64,000 bases of DNA from Sphagnum compactum (Eukaryota; Bryophyta; Sphagnopsida; Sphagnales). Under the pieces are notes generated by a model that was given only the letters and a program-made list of their open reading frames with translations, did not search any database and had not been told where the DNA came from. A program made the position numbers and the translations under genes. The stretch covers positions 19,840,001 to 19,904,000 of the forward strand of contig OZ234494.1 in assembly GCA_965153455.1 (NCBI GenBank), written 5' to 3'. Below are positions 34,176 to 45,896 of the stretch, one piece after another (the first letter of the stretch is position 1; the number at the start of each line of letters is the position of its first letter).

Positions 34176-36719
34176 AATAATATCTCATTTTGTGTTGTCT
34201 TACTTTTTTTTTTGAATGTTTAAAGATAAGGAACAGTGAATACATTATATTGAATGTGAAAAAATTTGTTAAATGCCCAAACAAGGGTATAAATGGAGTT
34301 GCTTTAAGATAATAAAAATTGTGTTTTTATTACCCAATGTTTGTGATTGATGATTCAAACATAAATAAATATTAACATACATTGAAATTGTAAATTTTAA
34401 ACCTTAGGAGGTTCATTATGTGTTAGTTTTTTCCACTACATACATCAAAGAAAGTAATATTTGGGGATATTATGCAAAGGAACGTTTTATTTTTTTCATC
34501 TTATTGTTATTAATTTTTAATATCTCTTTTAAACTTAATTTAGATTGTATGTTCGCATTGAATTTTGGTATCATTTTCAAAATAAAATAAAATTTTAGTT
34601 GAAAGCATGAAAAGTGATGAAAGAGATAAGGTGATTATATGTGACTAAAGAACATCACACATGAAATGTTCAAATTCCATTTTAAATGATGAGGACCACA
34701 TCTTGTACCTAGAAAGTCATTATAGACAACAAACATTTCATTTGTTTTCATGGGATTTTTTTTCAAATTATGTTTTTGGATTTCAAAATCAAAGCAAATA
34801 AGGTGTGTATTGCAACCTAAGTAAATGCATCATCAAATTGTTACATTTAGGCCTTCATCGATCCTTGTCCTAACCAAATAAATAGCCCCCCCACTAATGT
34901 TATCTTTTCTATATTGAACCTTGAATATAAATTACACTCAAATTATATCTTATTAATTGAACCTACTAACAATTAATACATATTATAACTATGTTTTTGA
35001 CATATATTATATATAAATTTTTTTAATATTTATTATTAATGCATATTCTATATTAATTATATTTGAATTTTCAAAACAAACATAATCTTATTATAAAATT
35101 AATTGAATTATATTTTTTATTGAACAACCAATATATAATCACATATTTTTAATAAAAAAACCCCCACCCCTTGGGAAACCCCTAGTCTTAAACACAAGAA
35201 ATTTTAATCTTAATGTTAATTAACATGTCTTTAAAAAGGTTTAATCAACTAACGTTAAACTAACATTTGTGCAAATCTACACATATTTTTTAAAAAATTG
35301 AACATGGTGCTTGCCATGTCTAGCTTGCCTCATCTTGGCCCACCCATTCATCATCATTGACATTCAATCCCGATAAGAGATTCTTCAATGTTCATTTATA
35401 TTCCATTATTTTTGTACATAAATTTTACACATCTTTTTTTTGGATCATCATACTTTGTACACTTCCATTTGCATACATTCTTTTACACCTCTTGAAAAGC
35501 AAAAGATTAATTAATGGAAACTACTTCAAACCATGAAATTTTTGTCACAAATAATTTATTGTCCAAATTTTACATGATCTATGTTAATTATTGAAAATTA
35601 TTATGAAAGAATATGACACCTAGGCAAGTGGTGAAATAGAGTTTGACATGAATCAATAAGCGTGACATGAAATAAATTAACATATATTTATCATATCCAA
35701 GTGGGAACAAGAAAAAAAATGTGATGTTTGATAGCATATTGGACATATCATACACCATAAATGAATAGAAATGATGTTTAATAGGAAATTAATTGTGATT
35801 TTAATATAAATTTAACAAACTTGAAAATATCATAATGATAATTGAGGTTGTTCAAGTGTTTGTCATGTTGGTTATGACTAGATGTGAACCAACCTTTATA
35901 TTTCAAAACCTTAGTTCTAGAAAGAATCATAATCGTTACATATTGAATTATGATATAGTAAATTGAATGATATTATGGAATTTTACATGGGGAAGTTCAA
36001 ATGGTCATGTTTGCTATTGTATAATATTTTGTAATTTGAACATAACAAAAATATGTTTCTTGTTGACATGAATAAATTTTGTTCATTGTTTGTGCATTAC
36101 CTAATGAAAAATAATTTAAAAAAAAATCCTATATATGTGCATATAAGAAAAATAAACAATAATCAAAGTTTTTCATAACAAAATATATTTCTTTAACAAG
36201 TGTGGCATAATTGGTGATTACATATGAATTATGGAGGAAAGAAAAATTGAATAATGATACATTGAAACCAAATATTTATAAACAATGGTTTCATATTGAA
36301 GATAATATTTGTAAATTATGTGCATGTGAAAATTTCTAAGTATTTATTTACAACATCTTCAATTTCTAAAATTAAAACTTTTTAATGTCATAAAATGTGT
36401 TGTTTTGAATCATAAATACTACAAATTTATATTGTATTATATCATTTAAAATCTTTCCATTGAAATGCAACTTCTTTTCTAATGAGGATTTAAATTGTTT
36501 TTCCTTAAAACTTTCACATTTTATGTGTTCATTCATACTACCTAGATCTAGTTTACTCTCAATTTATTTACTGTAATCTTTAGGTTTTCACACTAATTTT
36601 GCATTTGGTTTCCATCAGAAACTTTGCCATGCTTTTGTTTCAAGTCCAAGGCAAGGCTAAAGGTATGGGCAAGGAGCTTGCTCATGATTTGTGATGGGGT
36701 CACTATGTAGTCACCATGT

Positions 36720-37985
36720 TTCATTACTAGTTGAAGTAGTCTAGTATCATAGATAGGTTTGTTTTGATGTTGTTAGTAAATAGGTTATAGGTAGCTAAGG
36801 AGAGGTGGGTAAGTAGGTTATAAGTAAGTAGGTAGCTAATCTTTAGATAGCTTGCATAGCTCTTAGGTAGGCTTACATAATATTTAAATAGTTTATGTAG
36901 CCCTTAGGTTGATCTTAAGTAGCCTATGATAAATTTTATTTAGTACATAATTTTTAAAGTAGTCTTTAACTAGCCTACGTAACCCTTAGATAAAACTATG
37001 TTCTCCTTAAATAAACCCTAGTTAGCATATGTAGCTCATGAATAGGACCATCTATAAATAGGACCATTTGTAATTTACATATCTCTTAGGGGTAACCCAC
37101 AATAACCTTTAGATAACTTATAAAACCCTTACCATAGTTTATAGTAATTTTTAGGTAGGCTAAATAGCACCTAGGGTAACTTACGATAGCTTCAATTAGG
37201 TAAAGTACATAGACTTTATGGTAAGCTACATAACCCTTAGGTAGCCTATTTAGACCTTAGGTTATAAGCTTATGGTAGTCCCTAAGAATGCTTACATAGG
37301 TTTTAGGGTAATTTATAATAGTTCGTAAGTAACCCACATAGCTATTAAGGCAGCCTACATAGGACTTACATCACAAAAATTTTCAATCACAATTTGGCAA
37401 TAATAGTTGTGAAAAATTTGTTTTGTAGAGATTCATTTTATGTACACATCACTGTCGTGCATCTAAAACATGTATGAAACACATATAAATCGAATGAAAG
37501 GTTTTTATTCATAATAAAATTTTGTATTGTATTTATACATGCTTCATAAATGTTTTAAATGTGTGAAATTTGAGTTTAAATAATATGAACTTATGAAAAA
37601 TAAATTTCACACACCTACTATAACCAAATCATGATTCAAAAAATTTGTTATGTAAGTTATTTACATAGTCTTTATATAATTGTTAGGTAAACCTACATAT
37701 ATAGTCCTTAGGTAGGCCTTTACTTAGGCCTATGAAATCCTTTAATTAAACCTAAATGATTCATGAATAACCCCTTGTAAGCCTTAGGATAGCCTTTAAG
37801 TAGCTTAGGAAACCCCTAGATATTTTTTGACTGGCTTATGTAAGCCATTTAATAAACCTAAATAGACCTACATTGGCCTTATGCATGCTTAGGTAAGCCT
37901 AGGTAGGCCCTAGGCTAACCTAGCTTACTTAGGTTTATTCATGTTAAAGTGGGTTCACTAAGGTAGGTTGAGTAAGCTACTTAAA
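36720..37985 (+). repeat. Degenerate ~20 bp repeat field in R1 copy B
   Basis: Counterpart of 9476-10680. Units resemble GTAACCCTTAGGTAGCCTAC with small length changes; for example a TAAGTAGGTTATAAG insertion is visible near 36810 relative to copy A. Confidence 0.75.
37366..37655. mobile_element. Foldback MITE in R1 copy B
   Basis: Starts TTACATCACAAA and ends TTTGTTATGTAA, with long complementary arms, at the same place in the repeat field as the element at 10073-10346. The right end has more changes than copy A, including a short CATGATTCAAA insertion. Confidence 0.75.
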
Positions 37986-38044
37986 TAAAATAAATAAAGT
38001 GTTTATTAAAATGTGGTGACAAATTATTTTTTATAAAAAAAAAA

Positions 38045-38113
38045 AGTTGGTGCAATTGTAAGAAGTTTAACTTTCAAAGTGAATGTAAGAGGAACAAATC
38101 CTAACTCTTGCAA
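38045..38113 (+). repeat. tRNA-like relic in R1 copy B
   Basis: Same A-box-like GTTGGTGCAATTGTAAGAAG and B-box-like GAGGAACAAATCC text as at 10767-10838. It carries further changes in the A box and is not expected to be a working tRNA. Confidence 0.45.
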
Positions 38114-38157
38114 CCTACTTTAAGCTAAGTAACATAAATGCTTTTAGGCTAAGTTGT

Positions 38158-38690
38158 TCTTGCTGCATCCAAACTTGCAATGTGCACTTCTGAACTTGGA
38201 AACTTGACAATGCACACTTGTACAATTGAGAAACTTGGCAATGTGAACTTGTCAACTTGGAAAAATGGATTTGGAAACCTGGCAATGTGCATTTTAAAGT
38301 TTGAAAAACTTGGCAATGTGAACTTGCCAACGTGGAAACATGGATTTGGAAACTTGGCAATCTGGATTTGCTAACTTGGAAAACTTGGAATCAGAAACTT
38401 GACAATGTGCACCTACAAACTTGGCAACGTACAATTGCAAACTTGGGAAACTCGGTAATGAGTGCTTATAAACTTTAGAGTGTGTACTTGCAAACTTGGA
38501 AGACTTGGCAATATGCACCTAAAAACTTGAGAATGTGCACATGGAAACTTGGCAATGTGCATGTGGCAATGTAGCAACTTGGAAAGTTGGAAACTTGACA
38601 ATGTGTACCCATAAAGTTGGAAAATTTGGTAATGTGCACCTGAAAACTTGGCAATGTGGCAATGTGTCAATAATTGGGGAAGTCCAATCA
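38158..38690 (+). repeat. Minisatellite with AACTTGGCAATGTGCAC units
   Basis: About 25 imperfect units, commonly AACTTGGCAATGTGCAC, AACTTGGAAA or AACTTGACAATGTG, are mixed in no fixed order. Long frames on both strands arise only because the units are repetitive. The first unit overlaps CTTGCTGCATCCAAACTTGC, a 20-base word also present at 11301-11320 beside R1 copy A. Confidence 0.85.
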
Positions 38691-38905
38691 ATATGGGACA
38701 AAAAATGAAGTACTATTGGGAATGTCTTAGGAAACACATTGGGAATGTTGGGAACAGTTTTGAGAACCTACTGGGAACACATTGAGAACCGAAAGAAGGG
38801 GGAAAAAAAGACCCCCCTTTTCCCCCTTAAAAACCCAAAAGAAAAAAAACTAAGCACCCCTGAACCTTCGCAGTGGCTTTATGAAATCTCTATTTGCAAA
38901 ACTGT
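38690..38905 (+). repeat. Dispersed repeat R4, copy a
   Basis: TACTATTGGGAATGTCTTAG, repeated GGGAA words, a purine-rich AAAAAAAG patch and an AAAAAAAACTAAGCACCC block match the ordered sequence at 56395-56620. No coding sequence is apparent. Confidence 0.65.
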
Positions 38906-39455
38906 TCGTCACCATTTTCAACCTGGACTAATACCCTCATTATAAACTGGGGGTACTAATTGGGTGATAAGTGAATCCACTCATAACAGTGTCACTGCTC
39001 AAGACACACAGTTGATTACTAACTGGCGCACACACATGGTTGAAATGTGGTTGACTCTGGTCAGTCCCATTCAATGCTCCGCTACATGAAATGTACACCT
39101 GTGAGGCCTTTAAGAGTCCCACGGACATATTTAAAAGACTGTCAACTTGCGTGTGTAATAACTACAGATTTATTTTACTGAAGGAGGAAGTTGACTTGTG
39201 TATAATAATCAAACTGGTTCATTTTATGTCATGGGCCATTTTAAAGGGCAGTTATGTTACATGTACTTCTTGAACAAGAGAAAATCAAATCTTGTCAGTT
39301 CAATAATGATAACATTTGTCAAGGTGTACAATGTAACCCTTTTTAATTTGTGCGGCTTTTTGTGAAGTGGTGAATTGTTTTTTCAAAATGGAGAAATTCT
39401 AGTGTTTTTGTCTAGTTTTTTCAGTTGTCAAATTTCAGAAAAATTAAAATATGCA
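38906..39455. other. Intergenic region, no gene seen
   Basis: Unremarkable sequence between R4 and the R5 repeat. Short open frames only. Confidence 0.4.
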
Positions 39456-39459
39456 AAAA

Positions 39460-39620
39460 AATTTGCCAGATTTTATCCTCTCCAATAAGTAGCCAAAAAT
39501 ATAGAAGCGTTTTATTTTTTTTATTTTCACATTCTTTTAATATCGCCAAATGTGGCTAAATCTTCTTGTGGATGATTGCCACTTCAGCTCTGTCACAAAA
39601 TTGAGAAAAGAAAACCCTGG
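39460..39620 (-). repeat. Dispersed repeat R5, copy b
   Basis: On the minus strand it reads CAATTTTGTGA, then GGCAATCATCCACAAGAAGA, TTTAGCCACATTTGG and, after the middle, AAAATCTGGCAA. It lies opposite in orientation to copy c at 40225, about 600 bp away. Confidence 0.7.
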
Positions 39621-40224
39621 TTTTTGAGCCTGTCATAAAGGGCAGAGTCATTAGGCCACGATCTGCTTGGTTATAGTTATGGAGGTGTATTCTTGGCACA
39701 CCAAACTTAGGCTGCATTTTATACTCATCCTCTTAAATGCTCAAAAGCAAAACTCTCCTCGCAATGCGAACTTCTCAGAAACACTCTCAAATTTCAATCT
39801 CCCCACTAAGCCCTAAACCCTGCAGACAGATCTGGCCTCTGTGTGTGCATATTCATTCTCTTACAGCTTGGAATACAACTGGTGGTCATGCCGCCAGCGA
39901 TGTTCATGAAGCGATGATGGACAAAAGAAAAATCGGATGAAGTACAAGGCAAAAACATGTGATCTGCTTGTTATGTCTTGAATGAAGCAAACTATATCTT
40001 AAAGATAAATCAGATACGCAAACAGATTGTGTTGATCCAGCAACGCGAAAAAATCTAACGACAGCATGGCTGCCTTAATTATGACTGTCGCAATGACGAC
40101 GGTGCATTAAGGACCGAATTAAAGGCGGTCTGCAGTGGTCTTTTTTATGAGTTTTTGTTCGTAGCCAAATGGCCATCATGCATAGGAAGGTGTAGAAAAA
40201 TCGGCAGGCATCACTATATATGAA
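39621..40224. other. Segment between inverted R5 copies
   Basis: About 600 bp enclosed by two oppositely oriented R5 copies. It contains no recognised gene. It could be the interior of a non-autonomous element, with the R5 copies as its terminal inverted repeats. Confidence 0.35.
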
Positions 40225-40370
40225 GATTTAGCCAAATCTGGCTATAAACTAAATTTTAGCTACAAATCATTAGTTATCCCTTCAAATTTTGATTAGACAT
40301 TGAAAACCAAGTATAAAAATCTGGCGACTTTTATTATATTTTCCTTGCACTTCTGACGATTGAAAACCCT
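40225..40370 (+). repeat. Dispersed repeat R5, copy c
   Basis: Reads GAAGATTTAGCCAAATCTGG at its start and ATTGAAAACCAAGTATAAAA followed by ATCTGGCGACTT at its end. It lies about 215 bp upstream of the WSD start codon, so it may be part of that gene's upstream region. Confidence 0.75.
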
Positions 40371-40583
40371 TGAAAGTTAATTTATTTTCGAATTTTTAAT
40401 CTTTAATTGCTCTTTTAGACGAAATTTGGCCAAAATATAATAATGACTGAGAGTCGCAGCTTGACAATCATCTAATATTGTCGACTCTCCTTTTGTAAAT
40501 TGCAGGTGAAAGGCAGAAATCCGCAGCTTGAAGGGTACTGGAGCTCTCGGGTTTTGATCGATTATCAACGCACTTCGAAGATC

Positions 40584-43500
40584 ATGCAGGCGTCTAATGT
40601 CGAGCTGGGTGTTATCTCAGAGCTCAACAACCTACCACGTCTTAAAACACATGCAGCAGTAGAGAATGTTGTTGTTGATGTGGCGGAAGCTACTGATGTT
40701 GATCATGAGAGGAACTCATCACTGCAAGAACCTGCTGAGCTAGATGATCAGGAGCCACTTACACCAATCGGAAGAATGTTTCTTGAACCTGATTTGTACT
40801 TATGTGGATTGTGCACCATCGGGTTCCAAAATCTAATCGACTTGGAAGAGTTAAAGCATACGCTGCGCAACACACTCGTGAAACACAAGCGGTTTTCCAG
40901 TGTTGTGGTAGGTCGTTGTGGTGTTTCCTCTCCATATAAAGGATTCAGGTTCTTTGGTTCTATGACTCTGGGGAGCTCTGGCGGGAGCTGTGATATCATG
41001 TGTCTTGGATGCTTATTGTAGAAGAGGACTGATCTGTTCTTCCTTCAGTATGATGCATTTTTATTTTATTTTAATGATTGCAGAAGAAGAATAAGAAGGG
41101 CGTTGCAACATGGGTGCCCATAGAAGTAGACATGGACGCTCTCGTTTTCGAGCCATCAGGAATCTCCAAAGCTGACATGGCAGCGCCAGACTTCGTGGAC
41201 AATTACGTCTCGGATCTTGCAACTGCACCACCCATCTCTTTAGCACGCCCGCTCTGGGAGTGTCACGTCCTAAACGGAACCAGCAGCTCAGCAGCCGCAG
41301 GGAATGCTGCGCCAGCAGCAGCGGCAGCGCATCTGGTTTTCCGGACGCATCATTGTCTAGGGGACGGAATCTCTGTCATGTCTCTCTTGTTTGCATGTAC
41401 TCGGCAGACAGCTAACCCTGAGAAGCAACCTTCAATTCTAAACCGGACAAGAAAATCAGAAACTTTAGCTAGCAGCTCTACTCCAATTTCATTCCTGAAA
41501 TCCGTTCTGAAGATGCTCATCTTCCTGTGCAATACCATTCGAGGAATTACGTGTTTGGCGGCAACAATACTGTGGCTGAAAGACAGCGAGACTGTTCTGA
41601 AGGGTCCTGATCATCCAGGCGTAGACAGACAGCAACAAAAGCGTCTTGTACATACAATCATCAACATGGACGACATGCGGTTCGTGAAGAATGCTGTTGG
41701 CGGGGTAAGTCAATTGCAGTTGTTCTCATACAAGATCTAGACGAAACTACAGATTTCGCGAACTTTCAGATCAGCATGGGCACTCATGTATCTGTTCATG
41801 ATCTTCTTCCAGCTGATCTGAAAGCTGTTTGGGGCTGTGTTCATGATCTTCTTACCAAAAACCATTGCATCCTTGTGATATCATATGTCATGTTCTTCAT
41901 GTTAGATACAGGACTGTAGAGCTTCTGACAAAGGCACGTCGTGATGGGTACAAACTCCATCTGGGTGGTCTTGTTTTTTTGTGCCAGACTCTGAATGATG
42001 TGCTATTAGCTATGGTGGATGCATCTCTTCATCGATATCTCCAAGGCCGGTACCATAAGACTACCGATCTCTCTCCGAATCCTCCTCCTGCAGGTATCAG
42101 TCTATGACATTTTTGAGAATCTTTTGCACTCATGTGTGCATGTGATTGTGCAGCTCATCTTCGATCTCTCCAGTTCAAACTGTAATCGATTAAGTTGTTT
42201 CTGGACAAGTATACTATGCAGTCTCTAATGGTTATACAGCACCTATTCATTAACTTGAAGAGCAAGTAAGGCTGCCTGCATGAGACATGTCCTGCATGCG
42301 CAAGTATGTGATTGATGTGGTTTTCATGGGCAGCTGTCAGTGGAGACTGCAAGGAGCTGCAGCAGGAAGCCCACAATACCAAGCCTAATGAGCCGCATGA
42401 GATAAGCATCAATGTTCAAGATACACGAGGGAAATTTGGTGTTCATGTGTGTGGAAGAAAGAGATCTTCATCAAAAGTAGAAAAACTTCGAGTGCGGACA
42501 GTAGCCATGGAGAACATTAGAGGATCAGGAGGCCTGCAGGTAAATGATCCATCACCAACCTTTTAACCTTCAATTATTCTAATGTCTTAGGCCCGAGCTT
42601 GCATTAGCTATATGGCTACAATGCAGTCCTAGGATTATTCTTTCTTTTACACTTAGATTTTTTGCACACCTCTTGTACACATTTTGTGTTAGAGCTGGAA
42701 CATGTACATAGTATCAAAAATAAGTAAGATTTCACTCATTTTGAATTTTTGTAAAAGACAGAAAAGCCTTACAGTAAGCTCACATGGAGGTGGTGATGGA
42801 CCATAATGTCATTGTTGTGTCCAGGATTTGGCTGCAATGATGAAGAAGGGATCCAATGTGAGATGGGGGAATTGCATTGGCTTTTGGCTTTTTCCATTTT
42901 CTCTCAAGCATTTCAGTGACCCTCTTGACCGTGTACGCAGAGCTATGAAAGTTAGCAACCGCATTAAGGCATCTTTTGAAGGTCGTTTCACATTTTGGTT
43001 TGGTACATTCGTCTCAAAATGCGGAATGCCATCTGTATGTCTCGTCAAGCTGAATCTCTTACACGCCCTACTTCTCTATTTTTGTCTTCTATTTCATTTC
43101 CTTAAATTGTTCAATTTTGCACCAGAGTAAAATTTTTGTCACACAAATAAGTATGAGTAGAAGTAATAGGTTTAGAACCTAGGATTGAATTAGGACCTAA
43201 GTAACCCCAATTCATAATGTGCTGTTTCAATGAGAATTCATGCTCAATTCATTGCCACATGAGAACTTGCTTGTGGCTTGAATGTGGAAGATTCAGGTAA
43301 AACTTGCTGATATTCCAAGACTAGATCTTTGATGGGTAAAAATTACAAACACCTTTGTCTGGTGTGCACAGATGATGAAAATGCTTACTCGGCGGGAAAT
43401 CACCCAGACTACACTGTTAGTGTCAAATCTTCCAGGTCCTGTGGAGCAAATCATGCTGGGTAACAACCCAATTGTCCATATGTTTCCGGTTGTTGGCGGA

Positions 43501-43886
43501 ATTCCTCAGGTGTGCATCTATTATTCTAATTAATGTGCAATCTCTGATGGGAATCCCTAAAATGGCATACTGTAAATTCAAACTCAAACCAACTTTCAGT
43601 CACTGACAGGATCCAAAATGAAGATATTGAACTGTTCAGTGAAAATATTCTTGAAAAATACTCTGTTCTGCTGCTAGACTTATGATTTTTCCATGCACAG
43701 TTCCTAAGCATACTCTTGTGTGTGTGAGTGCAGTCACTATGTGTTTACATGCAGAGCTACTTTGGGAAGGTAGCCTTGGTGGTTATGAGTGCAAAACATG
43801 TGATTCCTGATCCAGAAATGCTTAGTCAATATTGCATTGATGCCCTCCAGGAGATGAAAAAGGCTGCTGTTTCACTTAAGGCTTAA
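40584..43886 (+). CDS. Wax ester synthase/diacylglycerol acyltransferase, WSD-type
   Basis: There are seven exons: 40584-40907, 41084-41704, 41988-42093, 42334-42539, 42825-43034, 43372-43509 and 43755-43886. All are GT-AG with exact phase and give 578 residues. The start is the ATG at 40584 (MQASNVELG). The enzyme joins fatty acyl-CoA to fatty alcohols or diacylglycerol. The HHxxxDG active site is intact as RTHHCLGDGISVMSL. Other family marks are LARPLWECHVLNG, TLNDVLLAMVDASLHRYL, WGNCIGFWLFPF, LLVSNLPGPVEQI and the C-terminal ALQEMKKA. A hydrophobic stretch (ILFLCNTIRGITCLAATIL-like, about residue 258) suggests membrane contact. An in-frame TTG-led extension from 40500 begins at an acceptor-like TTGCAG, so a further 5' exon is possible. 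Introns are 176-337 bp. Confidence 0.94.
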
Positions 43887-45405
43887 ATAGGAAGAGTTTC
43901 AACCTTGAGAATTAAATCTCTGAATGCTTCTAGAATGGCTCTAAATGTCGAAACCTTCTGGATGTATTCATGTGTCATGGTTAAGTCTGTTTGGTACATC
44001 CTAGATTGACTTCAGATCTTGAGGAATGATGTGTAACGCATCTGCTATACGTTCCTTGCCTAACAAAATTTTCCTGCCTACACTGTACAGTAGGCATTGA
44101 GATCAAGACATGATTTTGTTCAAAATCTGAAGTTGGCAGTTTATTTGTGATAATATGGCATGACTAAAAGTAAGAAAATAGTTACATCAATAAATTATTC
44201 AGTATACTCAGAACTTCCTACTCAATGCAAAAGACATGCACCATGAAAGCTGATAGTGTGCTGAATTTATAACCATTTTGGACAACCTGGAATGTAACAT
44301 ATTCTGGACATTTCTTTGCTATCCCCATGCTCCAGTCATCTGCGTTTTCTAGCAAGTAGACAAGAACATTCTGTACAGTTTTTTGTTTGATCCTAAGTGC
44401 ATTTTACTGTGATGTGTGGGGAACAATGAGCTGCATCTTAAGCTTGCAACTACAGCTACCAAATGCAGACAATAAATCTAACAGCTGGAGGTGCCAAGCT
44501 CCAGAAGTTTTGGTCAAATTTCAATGGCTTGGTAACTACCAATTAGTCATAACTATACTTTGTCATACATGTTCCTGTTTTGCTTCCTCTTCCCTCAAGT
44601 GACAGAGAACTTGGGTGCTAGAGATAAGGCGAACATCATATCAGCCCACCTTCTACAAGATTGTCCAGGGATAAATTAAAATGACAGGCAGTGTAACTCT
44701 GCTAGATGTATTTTCTTTGGCTCCTATGATAGCTGAGATTTCTAATAACAAACTGCAATCCATCATGCTTGCCAAAAAAAAAAATTCTTGTCAACCCCTG
44801 CATGCCAGCAATCCCAATGGCTCCCATTCCTTTGTTTTCACTGCCATCTTCTTCTCATCAATTGACAGAATGAATCAAGCTAGGCAATGGACAATTAAAC
44901 CTAATTTAGTACTGAATTCAACTAATTTACCTGCAAAGTGTTTTGATGTGGCCTATAAGGCCGTACGCCACAAACGTGCACTGTGCTATAGTCCAAACAA
45001 TCAGATTTGTGCAAAAAAATTCTCATATTTTCATTTAGGGTTCGTGCACTGGATAGCTCCTGATAACTAAACTTGCAAGCTTGACATGACTATGGGATCC
45101 AACCTATAAAATGCAACGATTTGCAGTTGTAACATGTAAACTGATGGCAAAACAAGACACTCGAGGAACATTCTTGTCAAATTGAGCCATGGATGATGGG
45201 CTCAGAAATCCCCAATGCAAAATTTATTAATGAGGAAAATGTCACCACATTTCTACGTCCTTCCATAGAAGAGAAGGCAAAGAAGGAAGGAAGTTTCACC
45301 TGTTGAGAAGATCACCTACCAAACCTGCAATATTCTCAAGCCACAAAAACTGGACAACGTTGAAGCATATGATTCAACGGAAACTATGTTGGAAAACTTG
45401 AGACA
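43887..45405. other. Downstream of the WSD gene, no gene seen
   Basis: Probable 3' UTR followed by unremarkable DNA. The 129-codon frame at 44681-45070 has no motif and a poly-A stretch inside it and is not called. Confidence 0.45.
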
Positions 45406-45620
45406 ACATTGCATATTACACATGTCGACTATGAGCTCAATCTGGAAATCCTAAACCCTAAACCCTCATGTTTCGTACTTTCGTGCTCCGTTTTGCAGCG
45501 TCAAGAGTTTCCACCGGGTCAGGCTTTCTCCAGAAACTTTGCATTGAGTATTCGAGGAGCTTTTGTCAAGCAGCACGATTTAATGATGAGCCCGGCGTCA
45601 AGAAACCTGCAAATAAGTCT

Positions 45621-45896
45621 TTAGATGGGGAAGCAGGATGCGACACGGGGGTACACAACAGCAGCGGGATGGGCCATAATGCGCCTGCCCTTGAGATGTC
45701 GGAAGCAGTACACCAATGCGCCCACCGGCCACTCAACCACAGCCGCCAATGCGAAAGCCACGAAGCCAACCGTCGGCCCCAAAACTCTACAATGGCACGG
45801 ATTCCGCCGCGTCCCGCATTCGAAGCACAGCGGCACAAACGGACAGCAGGGTGGATTTGATGCTCCAGCTGCTTGCGCTGTTAGTGTATCCATCAA
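45621..45896 (-). CDS. Possible small single-span membrane protein, conserved-plant type
   Basis: A 91-codon frame ends with a hydrophobic span and a basic tail: GPTVGFVAFALAAVVEWPVG, ALVYCFRHLKGRRIMAHPAA, VVYPRVASCFPI. I recall small plant proteins of about 70-80 residues with the pattern VVEWPxG...KGRRIMGHPAxVVYP and a terminal I-P-I, so this is likely the true frame among several overlapping ones. The first ~40 residues do not fit that family, and an acceptor-like CATTGTAG just before GVLGPTV suggests the real start lies in an upstream exon. Function is unknown. Competing plus-strand frames (45468-45860 and 45716-46186) have no recognised motif. Confidence 0.45.
   Translation of the reverse strand: MMDTLTAQAAGASNPPCCPFVPLCFECGTRRNPCHCRVLGPTVGFVAFALAAVVEWPVGALVYCFRHLKGRRIMAHPAAVVYPRVASCFPI

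Larger units (their letters stand above)
34130..38157 (+). repeat. R1 direct repeat, copy B (~4 kb)
   Basis: Second copy of the 6885-10875 segment, collinear over its full length. It starts in the last coding bases of the kinase relic (CAAATTGTTTAGGTAAATA) and ends at TTTTAGGCTAAGTTGTTCTT. It contains the matching repeat field (36720-37985), the MITE (37366-37655) and the tRNA-like relic (38045-38113). It lacks the long poly-C tract, reading CCCCCACCCC at 35161-35170. There is no coding capacity after the kinase piece. Confidence 0.9.

Noticed and set aside
6885-38157. R1 copies A and B as the two LTRs of one large retrotransposon
   Set aside because: The copies are in direct orientation, but the DNA between them holds several unrelated host genes and no gag, protease, integrase or reverse transcriptase. 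R1 does not show TG...CA ends, and copy B starts within a kinase exon.
38158-38690. CRISPR-like array
   Set aside because: The units have no constant repeat with unique spacers of fixed length, and the context is plant nuclear DNA. It is a minisatellite.
44681-45070. 129-codon plus-strand open frame as a gene
   Set aside because: It contains a homopolymer A stretch, has no domain, and nothing around it supports exons.
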